Part shown: one piece after another, positions 6,251 to 13,500 of the stretch
Layout: each line of letters begins with the position of its first letter
Numbering within the stretch: position 1 is the first letter of the stretch
Origin: VSJD01 sp041653875
Lineage (GTDB): Bacteria; Verrucomicrobiota; Kiritimatiellia; JAAZAB01
Length of the DNA stretch: 17,732 nucleotides
Direction of reading: 5' to 3'
NCBI GenBank assembly: GCA_041653875.1
Contig: JBAZEM010000036.1
Location: forward strand, 1-17,732
The notes under the pieces: model-generated
Databases searched by the model: none
Seen by the model: the letters and a program-made list of their open reading frames with translations, nothing else
Told to the model about the DNA's origin: nothing
Made by a program: the position numbers and the translations under genes

Positions 6251-6299
6251 CGTCAGGGGTTATAAAAGCATGCTTATATTCTTCTATAACGGACTGACG
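6251..6299. repeat. Composite inverted repeat downstream of hypA
   Basis: CGTCAG (6251-6256) pairs with CTGACG (6294-6299) and GTTATA (6259-6264) with TATAAC (6285-6290). The intervening loop includes the palindrome AAGCATGCTT (6266-6275). It could be a transcription terminator of hypA or the relic of a small mobile element near the junction with the toxin-antitoxin block. Confidence 0.6.
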
Positions 6300-6321
6300 C
6301 CCGCAACCCAAAGAATTTGCC

Positions 6322-6350
6322 CGCGAACCACGCGAAAGGACGCGAAAAAA
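6322..6350 (+). repeat. CGCGAA-based short tandem repeat, three units
   Basis: CGCGAA occurs at 6322-6327, 6331-6336 and 6341-6346, each followed by a 3- or 4-base A-rich linker. It resembles the heptamer arrays in style but has a 9-10 bp period. Confidence 0.6.
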
Positions 6351-6358
6351 GGCGTTAA

Positions 6359-6387
6359 TTGACAATCTTCTATCAGATGATATGATA
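6359..6387 (+). promoter_or_regulatory. Promoter and probable autoregulatory site of vapBC
   Basis: A consensus TTGACA (6359-6364) is followed after 16 bp by TATGAT (6381-6386). The inverted repeat TATCA (6371-6375), 7-bp spacer, TGATA (6383-6387) overlaps the -10 element, the usual position for binding by an AbrB-type antitoxin that represses its own operon. Confidence 0.55.
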
Positions 6388-6420
6388 ATTGCAGTTTAGT
6401 ATGAAAAAGGAGGTATTTGT

Positions 6421-6654
6421 ATGAGTACGGCAACGGTAGGATCGAGATACCAGGTGGTTATACCACGCGAGGTGCGCAAGCAAATGACCTTGCGCCCGCA
6501 CAGCAAGGTTAATATTGAGGTGCGGGATTATTGCTTGGTTGTCTATCCGGTAAACGTAGCGGGCTGGCGCGGCATCGGGAAAGCGTTGGCAAATGGCAAT
6601 GACGCCGTCGACTATGTGCGCGCCTTACGGTCCGAATGGAACCGTCGCGCATGA
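6421..6654 (+). CDS. vapB: AbrB/SpoVT-type antitoxin (VapB-like)
   Basis: A 77-residue swapped-hairpin DNA-binding antitoxin. The N-terminal half has the family pattern VGSRYQVVIPREVRKQMTL (6-24), followed by a strand ending in YCLVVYPV; the C-terminal tail should bind the toxin. In this class the antitoxin represses its own promoter and neutralises a PIN-domain RNase. It has by far the strongest ribosome binding site in the neighbourhood, AAGGAGGT (6407-6414) with 6-bp spacing. The gene overlaps the toxin gene by 4 bases (ATGA). Base composition is visibly more AT-rich than the flanking hyp genes, which fits horizontal acquisition. Confidence 0.88.
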   Translation: MSTATVGSRYQVVIPREVRKQMTLRPHSKVNIEVRDYCLVVYPVNVAGWRGIGKALANGNDAVDYVRALRSEWNRRA

Positions 6655-7094
6655 AATTGACTTCCCTTCTACAGGGCGGCCATGATGTCGTCTTGGATAC
6701 GATGATCTTCATCTATTTTTTCGAAGACGATCGAAAATATGGCCGTCGTTGCGAATGGTTGCTTCAGCAGGCGGCGGACGGAGCATTTACCGGAGCGATT
6801 ACACCGGTAACGGCGGCCGAATTGCTGGTAAAACCTCTCCAATCGAAACGAGCCGCTTTGGCCGATCACTATCGGGACGCGCTGCGTAGCTTGCCCAATA
6901 TTCGCTTAGTTGGCTTTTCGCCGGAGGCGGGCTTTATGGCTGGAGCCCTGAGAGCAAAATACAACCTGCCTCTGCCCGATATGATCCAGGTGGCGATTGC
7001 CATGGAAAGAAATAGCACGGCGCTGATTTCGAATGATAAAGCCCTGCAACACGTTAAAGAAGTAAATGTTATCATGCTCGATTCACTGCTCTGA
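6651..7094 (+). CDS. vapC: PIN-domain ribonuclease toxin (VapC-like)
   Basis: A 147-residue PIN-domain protein. The four acidic active-site residues that bind divalent metal are all present: Asp16 (VLDTMIFIYFFE), Glu57 (TAAELL), Asp110 (LPDMIQVAIA) and Asp129 (SNDKAL), so the nuclease looks intact. VapC toxins cleave initiator tRNA or rRNA and stop translation when VapB is lost. The start at 6651 is chosen because it overlaps the antitoxin stop in an ATGA, the usual coupling, rather than an in-frame ATG at 6636 inside the antitoxin gene. The pair sits between hypA and a truncated hypA copy, in the middle of an otherwise chromosomal hydrogenase-maturation operon. Confidence 0.9.
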   Translation: MKLTSLLQGGHDVVLDTMIFIYFFEDDRKYGRRCEWLLQQAADGAFTGAITPVTAAELLVKPLQSKRAALADHYRDALRSLPNIRLVGFSPEAGFMAGALRAKYNLPLPDMIQVAIAMERNSTALISNDKALQHVKEVNVIMLDSLL

Positions 7095-7130
7095 AGCGAT
7101 ACGAACGCTTGGTAATCACGCAAGTCTTAA

Positions 7131-7256
7131 GTACGCGGCGCAGTCGAAGGCGCGCTTTTCCTTTGCGGAAATTGCGGTGGCGGAGATATGGAAGTGACCG
7201 GCGGCAAGGAACTTTACCAGGTCGGCATTGAGGTGGAACAAAGATGCCCAAACTGA
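7131..7256 (+). pseudogene. hypA: 5'-truncated second copy of hypA (C-terminal 34 residues)
   Basis: The frame opening after a TAA at 7128 reads, from about 7143, VEGALFLCGNCGGGDMEVTG, then GKELYQVGIEVEQR. It aligns residue for residue with the end of the intact HypA (KIKGALFACGKCQSGDLDIT, then GGRELYLENIEVEQR). Only the second zinc-binding CxxC and the tail remain; the first two thirds, including the nickel-binding N-terminus, are missing. It ends at TGA 7254-7256, overlapping the hypB start by 13 bases as intact hypA-hypB pairs often do. The two copies differ at many positions, so this is not a recent duplication. It is best read as the remnant of the original hypA of this operon. Confidence 0.82.
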
Positions 7257-7912
7257 ACATTAAAGTCTATCGGAACCTGATGGGCGCCAACGATAAGTGG
7301 GCGCAGCGCACGCGCGCCTTGCTGAAAAAGCACGGGGTGGTCATGCTCAACCTGATCGGCTCCCCCGGCGCGGGAAAAACCCGCCTGCTGGAAAAAACCG
7401 TGCGCGCCCTCTCGAAAAACTGCCGGTTCGCCGTGCTGGAGGGCGACGTCGAAACCACGCACGATGCCGAGCGCCTGGCCCGGCTGGGCTGCCGGGTCAG
7501 CCAGTTGCTGACCGACGGCGCCTGCCACCTGGAGGCCAAGTTGGTGCATTATGCGCTCCGCGATTTGCCGCTCGCGAAACTCGACCTGGTGGTGGTCGAA
7601 AATGTCGGCAACCTGGTTTGTCCGGCTGAATTCGATATCGGCGAGCACGCCAAGGTGGCGATCTTGAGCGTGGCGGAGGGCGAAGATAAGCCCGTAAAAT
7701 ATCCGACGCTCTTTCGGGAAGCCAAGGCCGTGGCGCTGACTAAAATGGATTTACTGCCGCATCTGCCGTTCGATCTCAAGGCCTGCCGGGCTTACCTGCG
7801 CCAGGTCAATGCCGCCACCCCCGTATTCCAGGTTTCGGCCCAAACCGGCCTGGGGATGGCCGCCTGGATCAAGTGGTTGAGGGAAATGCGGGATGTGGCC
7901 GACAGCGCCTGA
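7244..7912 (+). CDS. hypB: Hydrogenase/urease nickel-insertion GTPase HypB
   Basis: A 222-residue SIMIBI-class GTPase that supplies nickel together with HypA during [NiFe] hydrogenase maturation. The P-loop is GSPGAGKT (39-46). The family metal site includes GACHLEA (Cys94, His95) and Cys126 in VENVGNLVCPAEFD. A switch block GDVETTHDAERL (67-78) precedes it. The guanine-specificity motif is TKMD (166-169) rather than the common NKxD. The N-terminus lacks both the histidine-rich nickel-storage stretch and the CxxCGC motif of E. coli HypB, so it is the minimal form. The ATG at 7244 overlaps the end of the truncated hypA. Its translation may have been coupled to the lost hypA frame, and the surviving fragment may still provide part of its leader. 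Confidence 0.94.
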   Translation: MPKLNIKVYRNLMGANDKWAQRTRALLKKHGVVMLNLIGSPGAGKTRLLEKTVRALSKNCRFAVLEGDVETTHDAERLARLGCRVSQLLTDGACHLEAKLVHYALRDLPLAKLDLVVVENVGNLVCPAEFDIGEHAKVAILSVAEGEDKPVKYPTLFREAKAVALTKMDLLPHLPFDLKACRAYLRQVNAATPVFQVSAQTGLGMAAWIKWLREMRDVADSA

Positions 7913-7988
7913 TGCATGAAAGGAAGCTCTTGCGTAGAATATCGCCAAGGATAGCACTCAATGCGGAATGAACGCAGCCGCCCCAAAG

Positions 7989-8014
7989 TCGCCGCCTTTG
8001 GCGGCCTACCTCGA
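7989..8014 (+). repeat. REP-like hairpin with TTT loop and CTACCTCGA tail (copy 1)
   Basis: GCCGCC-TTT-GGCGGC (7991-8005) is followed by CTACCTCGA. A second hairpin with the same loop and nearly the same tail is at 8102-8127, but with a different stem sequence that still pairs fully. Confidence 0.7.
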
Positions 8015-8033
8015 TGCATAGGAAATCCAAACC

Positions 8034-8089
8034 CGCCGGGTCAGGGGACCCGGCCTACAATACTGTAGGCCCGGTGCCCTCACCGGGCG
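8034..8089. repeat. Twin-hairpin inverted repeat (REPIN-like)
   Basis: Two hairpins in opposite orientation, GCCGGGTC-AGGG-GACCCGGC (8035-8054) and GCCCGGTG-CCCT-CACCGGGC (8069-8088), flank a central palindrome CTACA-ATAC-TGTAG. The 26-bp halves are complementary at 22 positions, and the four differences fall on paired stem positions. It lies between the convergent hypB and beta-barrel genes. Confidence 0.85.
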
Positions 8090-8101
8090 TTATGAAAAGC
8101 C

Positions 8102-8127
8102 GCCCCGCTTTGCGGGGCCTAACTCGA
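8102..8127 (+). repeat. REP-like hairpin with TTT loop and CTAACTCGA tail (copy 2)
   Basis: GCCCCGC-TTT-GCGGGGC (8102-8118) is followed by CTAACTCGA. Because of its position just after both convergent genes it may also serve as a bidirectional terminator, though no U-tract follows. Confidence 0.7.
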
Positions 8128-8135
8128 CCAACCAA

Positions 8136-8663
8136 TCAGAATGCCAGCCGGGCGGCGGCGCCGAGCGTGACGGTGTCGGTATTGACGCTTTTGCCCTCGG
8201 TGCTGAGGTCGTCCCAGTTTTCGAACCGGTAATTGGCGTTAATGTCCAGGTGCAGGATGGGCAACAACGGAATATCCAGGCCGGCGCGGAAGGCGTAGAA
8301 GGGTTTATCGGCCAATTTGCCGTCCGTGTAGTAGCCGCCGATGCCAGCGGCCGCATAAAGGACTTTGCCGAGAATGAGATAGGCCTGCGGCTGATAAGAA
8401 TCCTGGGTGGAACCGCCGAATCCCTTCTGAAACCATTCCAGGTCCGCTTCGACGCCAACCCATCCGTAGCGGTATTGGTACATGGCCAGGTACGAAAAAC
8501 CGTCTTTATCGATATTGTTCTGATCGATGTTTTTGACGGTCGTCCAGTAATGCATGCCGACGCCGATCTGGTTGTTCCTTTCCTGCTCCTGCGCCCGCCC
8601 GGCGGCGGCCGTCAACAGGAATCCCGCGCTCGCGACCGCGAATACGATCAAGATCCGTTTCAT
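8136..8663 (-). CDS. Small outer-membrane beta-barrel protein
   Basis: A 175-residue secreted protein of unknown function. A classical signal peptide is seen (MKRILIVFAVASAGFLLTAA..GRAQ, cleavage near residues 25-26). The mature part consists of alternating hydrophobic/polar strands rich in Tyr, Trp and Gly (for example YLAMYQYRYGWVGVEADLEW and ILHLDINANYRF). It ends in LAF with a C-terminal Phe, the usual signal for BAM-assisted insertion, so an 8-stranded barrel is likely. Start 8663 is chosen over an upstream ATG at 8711 because it is preceded by AAAGGAGGGA (plus-strand 8671-8680) and begins the signal peptide; 8711 is close to the predicted transcript start. It is divergent from the arsR efflux operon, about 180 bp apart, with its own promoter. 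Confidence 0.75.
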   Translation of the reverse strand: MKRILIVFAVASAGFLLTAAAGRAQEQERNNQIGVGMHYWTTVKNIDQNNIDKDGFSYLAMYQYRYGWVGVEADLEWFQKGFGGSTQDSYQPQAYLILGKVLYAAAGIGGYYTDGKLADKPFYAFRAGLDIPLLPILHLDINANYRFENWDDLSTEGKSVNTDTVTLGAAARLAF

Positions 8664-8717
8664 CGCTGCGTCCCTCCTTTGGTTGTCGTTGCGTTTGCGG
8701 ACTGGTTTCATGCCGTT

Positions 8718-8745
8718 AAGATAACGCCCCGCCGCAATTTATCAA
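8718..8745 (-). promoter_or_regulatory. Promoter of the beta-barrel gene
   Basis: On the minus strand TTGATA (8745-8740), a 16-bp spacer and TATCTT (8723-8718). Transcription would begin near 8711, giving a leader of about 48 nt. Confidence 0.5.
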
Positions 8746-8775
8746 GTCCCGATTGAAAAAACAGGCGAAAAGAGC

Positions 8776-8804
8776 TTGACAATTCCACGCCGGGGCCGTA
8801 CTAT
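8776..8804 (+). promoter_or_regulatory. Strong sigma-70-type promoter of the arsR-efflux operon
   Basis: Perfect TTGACA (8776-8781), a 17-bp spacer and TACTAT (8799-8804). The predicted start site is near 8811, inside the dyad operator. Confidence 0.8.
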
Positions 8805-8806
8805 CC

Positions 8807-8830
8807 ATCGTATTACTTAATTAATGCGAT
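8807..8830. promoter_or_regulatory. 24-bp dyad, probable ArsR operator
   Basis: ATCGTATTACTT and AATTAATGCGAT are complementary at 10 of 12 positions. The site covers the transcription start and lies 14 bp upstream of the regulator's ATG, where an ArsR/SmtB repressor would block its own operon. AT-rich 12-2-12 type dyads are usual for this family. Confidence 0.75.
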
Positions 8831-8844
8831 AAAGGAAACAGACG

Positions 8845-9150
8845 ATGAGCGAAGAGTATGCGAGCGATAGCGCCATTTTGAAGGCCCTGGCCCATCCGGT
8901 GCGCTTGCGGATCGTCTATGGGCTTGTCCGCCATGAATGCAACGTGGATAAGATCGTCAAGGCCTTGAAGATCCCGCAGTCCACGGTCTCCCAGCATCTG
9001 GCGCTCTTGAAGACCCGGGGCGTGCTCCAGGTCCGCAAAGAGGGCGTGCGGACGTGTTATCGCGTCATTGACCCGCGCATCGTCAAGTTGCTCGGTGTTT
9101 TAAAAGGAAAACCGCTTGGGAGGGGCGCTTGTGAAAAAAACAAATCGTAA
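8845..9150 (+). CDS. ArsR/SmtB-family repressor, candidate thiol/persulfide sensor
   Basis: A 101-residue winged-helix regulator. Helix 1-2 carries the family stretch LKALAHPVRLRIVYGLV (12-28), the recognition helix is IPQSTVSQHLALLKTRGVL (43-61) and the wing is LQVRKEGVRTCYRVID. The metal-binding ELCVCDL motif of arsenic sensors is absent; that region reads RHECNVDKI with a single Cys32. Other cysteines are Cys71 in the wing and Cys96 in the last helix. Cys32 and Cys96 are 64 residues apart, close to the 66 of the disulfide/tetrasulfide pair in BigR and SqrR, so a reactive-sulfur sensor is a reasonable inference; a metal sensor is the alternative. A good ribosome binding site (AAAGGAAA, 8831-8838) supports the start. 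The downstream outer-membrane-factor gene overlaps its 3' end by 20 bp. Confidence 0.88.
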   Translation: MSEEYASDSAILKALAHPVRLRIVYGLVRHECNVDKIVKALKIPQSTVSQHLALLKTRGVLQVRKEGVRTCYRVIDPRIVKLLGVLKGKPLGRGACEKNKS

Positions 9151-10534
9151 CGCAGCGTCCGCTTCGATCGGCGCCTTGCTCTTCATGTTCTGCGTTTTGC
9201 CCGCGCCCATTGCCTGGGCCGGGGACGCGCCGGCCGGCCCGGCCCCGCTGACATTGGCGGACTTCTGCCGCCGGGTATTGGCCTACTATCCCAAGCTGAA
9301 GGCCCAGGGCGTCGGCGTCGAGGCGGCCATCGCGCGGAAATTGCAGGCCCAGGCGGGGTTTTGGCCCAAATTGCAGGGGCTGGCGGGCGCCACTTACGGA
9401 GACGACCAGGTCTATGTCTTCGGCGCGCTCCTGCGCCAGCGGGCCTTCACCCAGGACGATTTCGATTTGGACCGGCTTAATAACCCGAATGCCCGCGCCA
9501 ACTTTGACGCCGGCCTGCACGGCGAGTTGCCGCTCTTTGACGCTTTTCAGACCATATCCAAAGTGCGCGCGGCCGGGCATCTGGCGGAATCGGCCCGGCA
9601 TGACGAGGCCTTCGCAACGATGGAGGCGCGCCTCGTCGCTTGCGACGCCTATCTTAACGCCGTGGCGGTGGAAAAGGCGCTGGCGAAGGCGGAAGAAGCC
9701 TGCCGGAATTCCGAGGCGGATATCGGACAGGCCGGGGAATTGAAAGAAAAGGGCGTGGTGCTCGGCGCGGATTTTTACGCCGCCCGGGTCATTTTCGGCA
9801 GTCTGCGGAATATCAGGAACAACCTTGCGGCCCAAAAGGAGAGCGCGCACGCGCTGTTGAACATCCTCATGGGCGAAGATCCGCTTAAGCCCGTGCGGAT
9901 CGTTGCGGACTTGAAAGAGGACAACGGCGCCGGCGCGGATCTGAAAGCATGGCTGGCGCAGGCCTATGATCTGCGGCCCGATCTGCGCTCCATCAAAGAG
10001 GCCATCCGCGCCCAGGAGGCGCATGTCTCCGGCGCGCGCGCCGGCGCCTGGCCGGTCATCAGCGCGTTCGGCGACTTGAGCGAGAACACCGGGGATTTTC
10101 ATGCCGGCGGCGGAAGTTTTGCGGTGGGACTCAAGGGGAGCGTGGATTTATTCGATCCCGGTTACGCTTCCCGGGTGAAGGTGGCGGAAAAATCGTTGCG
10201 GCGGCTCGAATATGAAAAAGATGCCGCGGCCGATGCGATCGCCAGGGATGTAAGCTTCGAATATGCCCGGCTCGCATCGCTGAAGGCGAACATCCCGGTT
10301 CTGCGCGATATGGCGGGCGATTCCGACCAGGCCGTGGATCTGGTGCTCCCGCTTTACCGGGAGGGCCGCAAATCGATTGCGGACCTGCTCGACATGCGCC
10401 AGGGGAATATAAGGACATACCAGATTTATTATTCCGCGCTGGCGGGCGCCAAGAACTCCGCGCTGCGGCTGCTGTTTTTGTCCGGTCAGTTGAACGAGTC
10501 GAAGATCCCGGGCGTGTTCGGGGAAGGGAAATAG
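9131..10534 (+). CDS. TolC-family outer-membrane efflux factor
   Basis: A 467-residue outer-membrane channel subunit of a tripartite pump. The GTG start at 9131 is chosen because GGGAGGGG (9118-9125) lies 5 bp upstream and the protein then begins with a signal peptide (MKKTNRNAAS..ALLFMFC..IAWA, cleavage near residue 30). Two internally similar halves, each with long amphipathic helices, follow: the first covers TLADFCRRVLAYYPKLKAQG onward, and the second begins near AYDLRPDLRSIKEAIRAQEA, the usual OEP repeat. The conserved end YREGRKSIADLLDMRQ is typical. The N-terminus overlaps arsR by 20 bp, and the RND gene starts 3 bp after the stop, so the three genes are translationally linked. Confidence 0.92.
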   Translation: MKKTNRNAASASIGALLFMFCVLPAPIAWAGDAPAGPAPLTLADFCRRVLAYYPKLKAQGVGVEAAIARKLQAQAGFWPKLQGLAGATYGDDQVYVFGALLRQRAFTQDDFDLDRLNNPNARANFDAGLHGELPLFDAFQTISKVRAAGHLAESARHDEAFATMEARLVACDAYLNAVAVEKALAKAEEACRNSEADIGQAGELKEKGVVLGADFYAARVIFGSLRNIRNNLAAQKESAHALLNILMGEDPLKPVRIVADLKEDNGAGADLKAWLAQAYDLRPDLRSIKEAIRAQEAHVSGARAGAWPVISAFGDLSENTGDFHAGGGSFAVGLKGSVDLFDPGYASRVKVAEKSLRRLEYEKDAAADAIARDVSFEYARLASLKANIPVLRDMAGDSDQAVDLVLPLYREGRKSIADLLDMRQGNIRTYQIYYSALAGAKNSALRLLFLSGQLNESKIPGVFGEGK

Positions 10535-10537
10535 AGC

Positions 10538-13500
10538 ATGAGCGCGCATAATTCGCAACTTATCGGCGGGATCGTCGATTACTTCGCCCGCGCCAAGATC
10601 ACGCCTCTTATTATCGGGTTTTCGCTGTTTCTCGGCCTGCTCGCGGTGTTGAACATTCCCCGCGAAGAGGAGCCGCAAATATCGGCGCCGATGTTCGACA
10701 TCTTCGTGTCTTACCCGGGCGCGACGGCCGAGGAGGTCGAGCGCCGGATCGTCAACCTGGGCGAGCGCAAACTCTGGGGAATACCCGGCGTGGAGTACAT
10801 CTATTCCACGTCCGAGCCGGACGGCGCGCTGATCATTGTGCGCTTCAAGGTGGGGGAAAACGTTGAAAAGAGCCTGATCAAGTTATACACCAAGGTCTAT
10901 TCGAACCTGGATCTTCTGCCGCAGGGCGCCGGCCAGCCCCTTATCAAAGTGCGCTCCATCGACGATGTGCCCATCCTGAGCTTGACCTTCAGCGATCCCG
11001 CGCGGGACCCCGTCGAACTTCGCAGAATTGTCGCCCGGGTGCGGCGATCCGTCGACGCCATCCCGGATGTGTCTGAGACGCGCATCGTCGGCGGACGGAA
11101 AAGGCAGTTTCAGATCTTCATCGACGAGCAGAAGCTCAAAGACCGGATCTTGACCCCGAGCGAGATCGTGGACCTCGTCCGGAAAGCGAACGTTAAACTG
11201 GATGCCGGGCGCCTGGAGACGGCGCCCCAATATATCAATGTGGAGGCGGACGGATTTTTCCGCTCCAGGGAAGACCTCGCGAATCTTGTCGTGGGCACGA
11301 GCCGGGGCGGCGCCATCTATCTCAAGGACGTGGCCCGGATCGTGGATGGGCCCGACGAGGACGAGAACGCGGTCAACATCCGGTTTGCCCACGCCGGGCC
11401 CGGTGCCCCCAAGGGGCCTTTGGAGGCCGTGACGCTCTCGGTCTCCAAGCGCCAGGGCGCGAACGCTTCGCATCTGTGCCGGAAAATAACCGGCCACGTG
11501 GAGGCGCTCAAAGGGACGGAGATTCCCGACGGCGTGGCGTTCACGGTCACGCGCGATTACGGCGCGACCGCCGACGAGAAATCCAACGAACTGCTGTTTC
11601 ACATGGCGCTGGCCGTATTCGGCGTAAGCGTCCTGATCGCGCTCGTGCTCGGATGGCGCGAGGCGGGCGTGGTCGCCATCGCCATTCCGATGACCCTCTC
11701 GCTGACGCTGGCCGCCTTCTATTTCATCGGTTTCACGCTCAACCGGATCACGCTCTTCGCGTTGATATTTTCCATCGGGATCCTCGTCGACGACCCGATC
11801 GTGGACGTGGAAAACATCGTGCGCCACCTGCGCATGCCGAAGAACAAGGGGCGCCCGGTGCTCGAGGTGACGATCGAGGCGGTGAAGGAGGTCATGAGTC
11901 CGCTGATCCTGGCGACGCTGACCGTCATGGCGGCCATCCTTCCCATGGCGTTTGTCAGGGGGCTTATGGGCCCGTATATGCGGCCGATCCCCGTCGGCGC
12001 GAGCATCGCCATGTTCCTGTCCATGATGGTCGCTTTTATCGCCACGCCCTGGGCCGCCTGCCGGATACTCGGTCCGGCGCTCCTGCGGGGGAAGCTGAAA
12101 GGATACGGTCGGGACGAAGAGGAGGGGTTCCTGACGAAGTGTTACCGCTGGTACATGCGGCCGCTCATTTATAACGGAAAGATCCGCATGGCCTTCCTGT
12201 GCGCGCTGGGCGTTCTGCTGCTGGCCTCGCTGACGCTGGTGCCGCTCAAGCTTGTCAAGGTCAAGATGCTGCCGTTCGACAACAAGAACGAGTTTCAGGT
12301 GATCCTCGACATGCCCGAAGGCTCGTCGATCGCCGCGACGACTCCGGTCATCGAGGAGATCGCCGCCTATTTGATGACGGTGCCGGAAGTTAAGGACATT
12401 GAAACGTATGTCGGCGCGAGTTCGCCGTATAATTTCAACGGCCTCGTCCGCCATTATTTTCTGCGGTCAAAGCCCTACCAGGCCGACCTGCAGGTCAACC
12501 TGGTCGACAAGCAACGGCGCCAACGCCAAAGCCATGACATCGCCAAAGCGGTGCGGCCGGCCATCCATGCGATCGTCCGCCGCCACGGCGGGCACGTCCA
12601 GGTCGCGGAAGTCCCGCCCGGCCCGCCGGTCCTTTCCACGCTCGTCCTGGAAATATACGGGCCGAGCCTCGACGGACAGCGGGAACTTGCCGGGAAAATC
12701 GAGAGGATCCTGGACAACAATGAAGGCGTGACGGACGTCGCTACTTATGTCCAGGCGCCGGAAAAGCTCCTGCAGTTAAGGGTCGATGCGCAGAAAGCCA
12801 CCCTCAACGGCATCCCGGCGCAAAGCATTGTCCAAACCATCGCCCTCGCGATCCACGGCCGGGACATCGATCTGGCGCATCTCTCGGGCGAGTGCGAGCC
12901 CGTGGACATCATCGTTCGATTGCCGAAAGAAAAACGGGCGACGCTCGATTCCGTCCTTAACCTGACACTGCTCTCGCGCTTCGGTTCGCAGATCGCCATC
13001 CGGGACCTTGTGACCGTGACGGACCGCGCCAAAGATCGGGCCATCCACCACAAGAACCTCATGCGGGTCGCCTACGTGCTCGGGGATGTCGCGGGCCAAT
13101 TCGAGAGCCCGGTCTATGTGATCATGGGATTGAAGGACCAGATCGATAAATTGCCCGTCGCGGTCCCGGGCGCGGCGGATAAAAAGGGCATGAAACAATA
13201 TTTCACGCATCAACCCGAATCGACGGGCGCCTGGTCGCTCAAATGGGACGGCGAATGGCAGATCACCTACGAGGTCTTCCGGGACTTGGGGATAGCTTTC
13301 GCCGTGGTGTTGATCTTGATCTATGTCCTGGTCGTGGGCTGGTTCCAATCGTTCAAGGCGCCGTGGATCATCATGCTCCCCATTCCGCTGACCTTGGTGG
13401 GCATCCTGCCGGCGCATTGGATGACGAACACGTTTTTCACGGCCACCTCCATGATCGGCATGATCGCCGGCGCCGGCATCGTGGTGCGCAATTCGATCAT

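Noticed and set aside
10883..12454. A 523-codon minus-strand frame opposite the RND permease
   Set aside because: The plus-strand permease is unambiguous with all motifs. The antisense product is Arg/Asp/His-rich shadow sequence.
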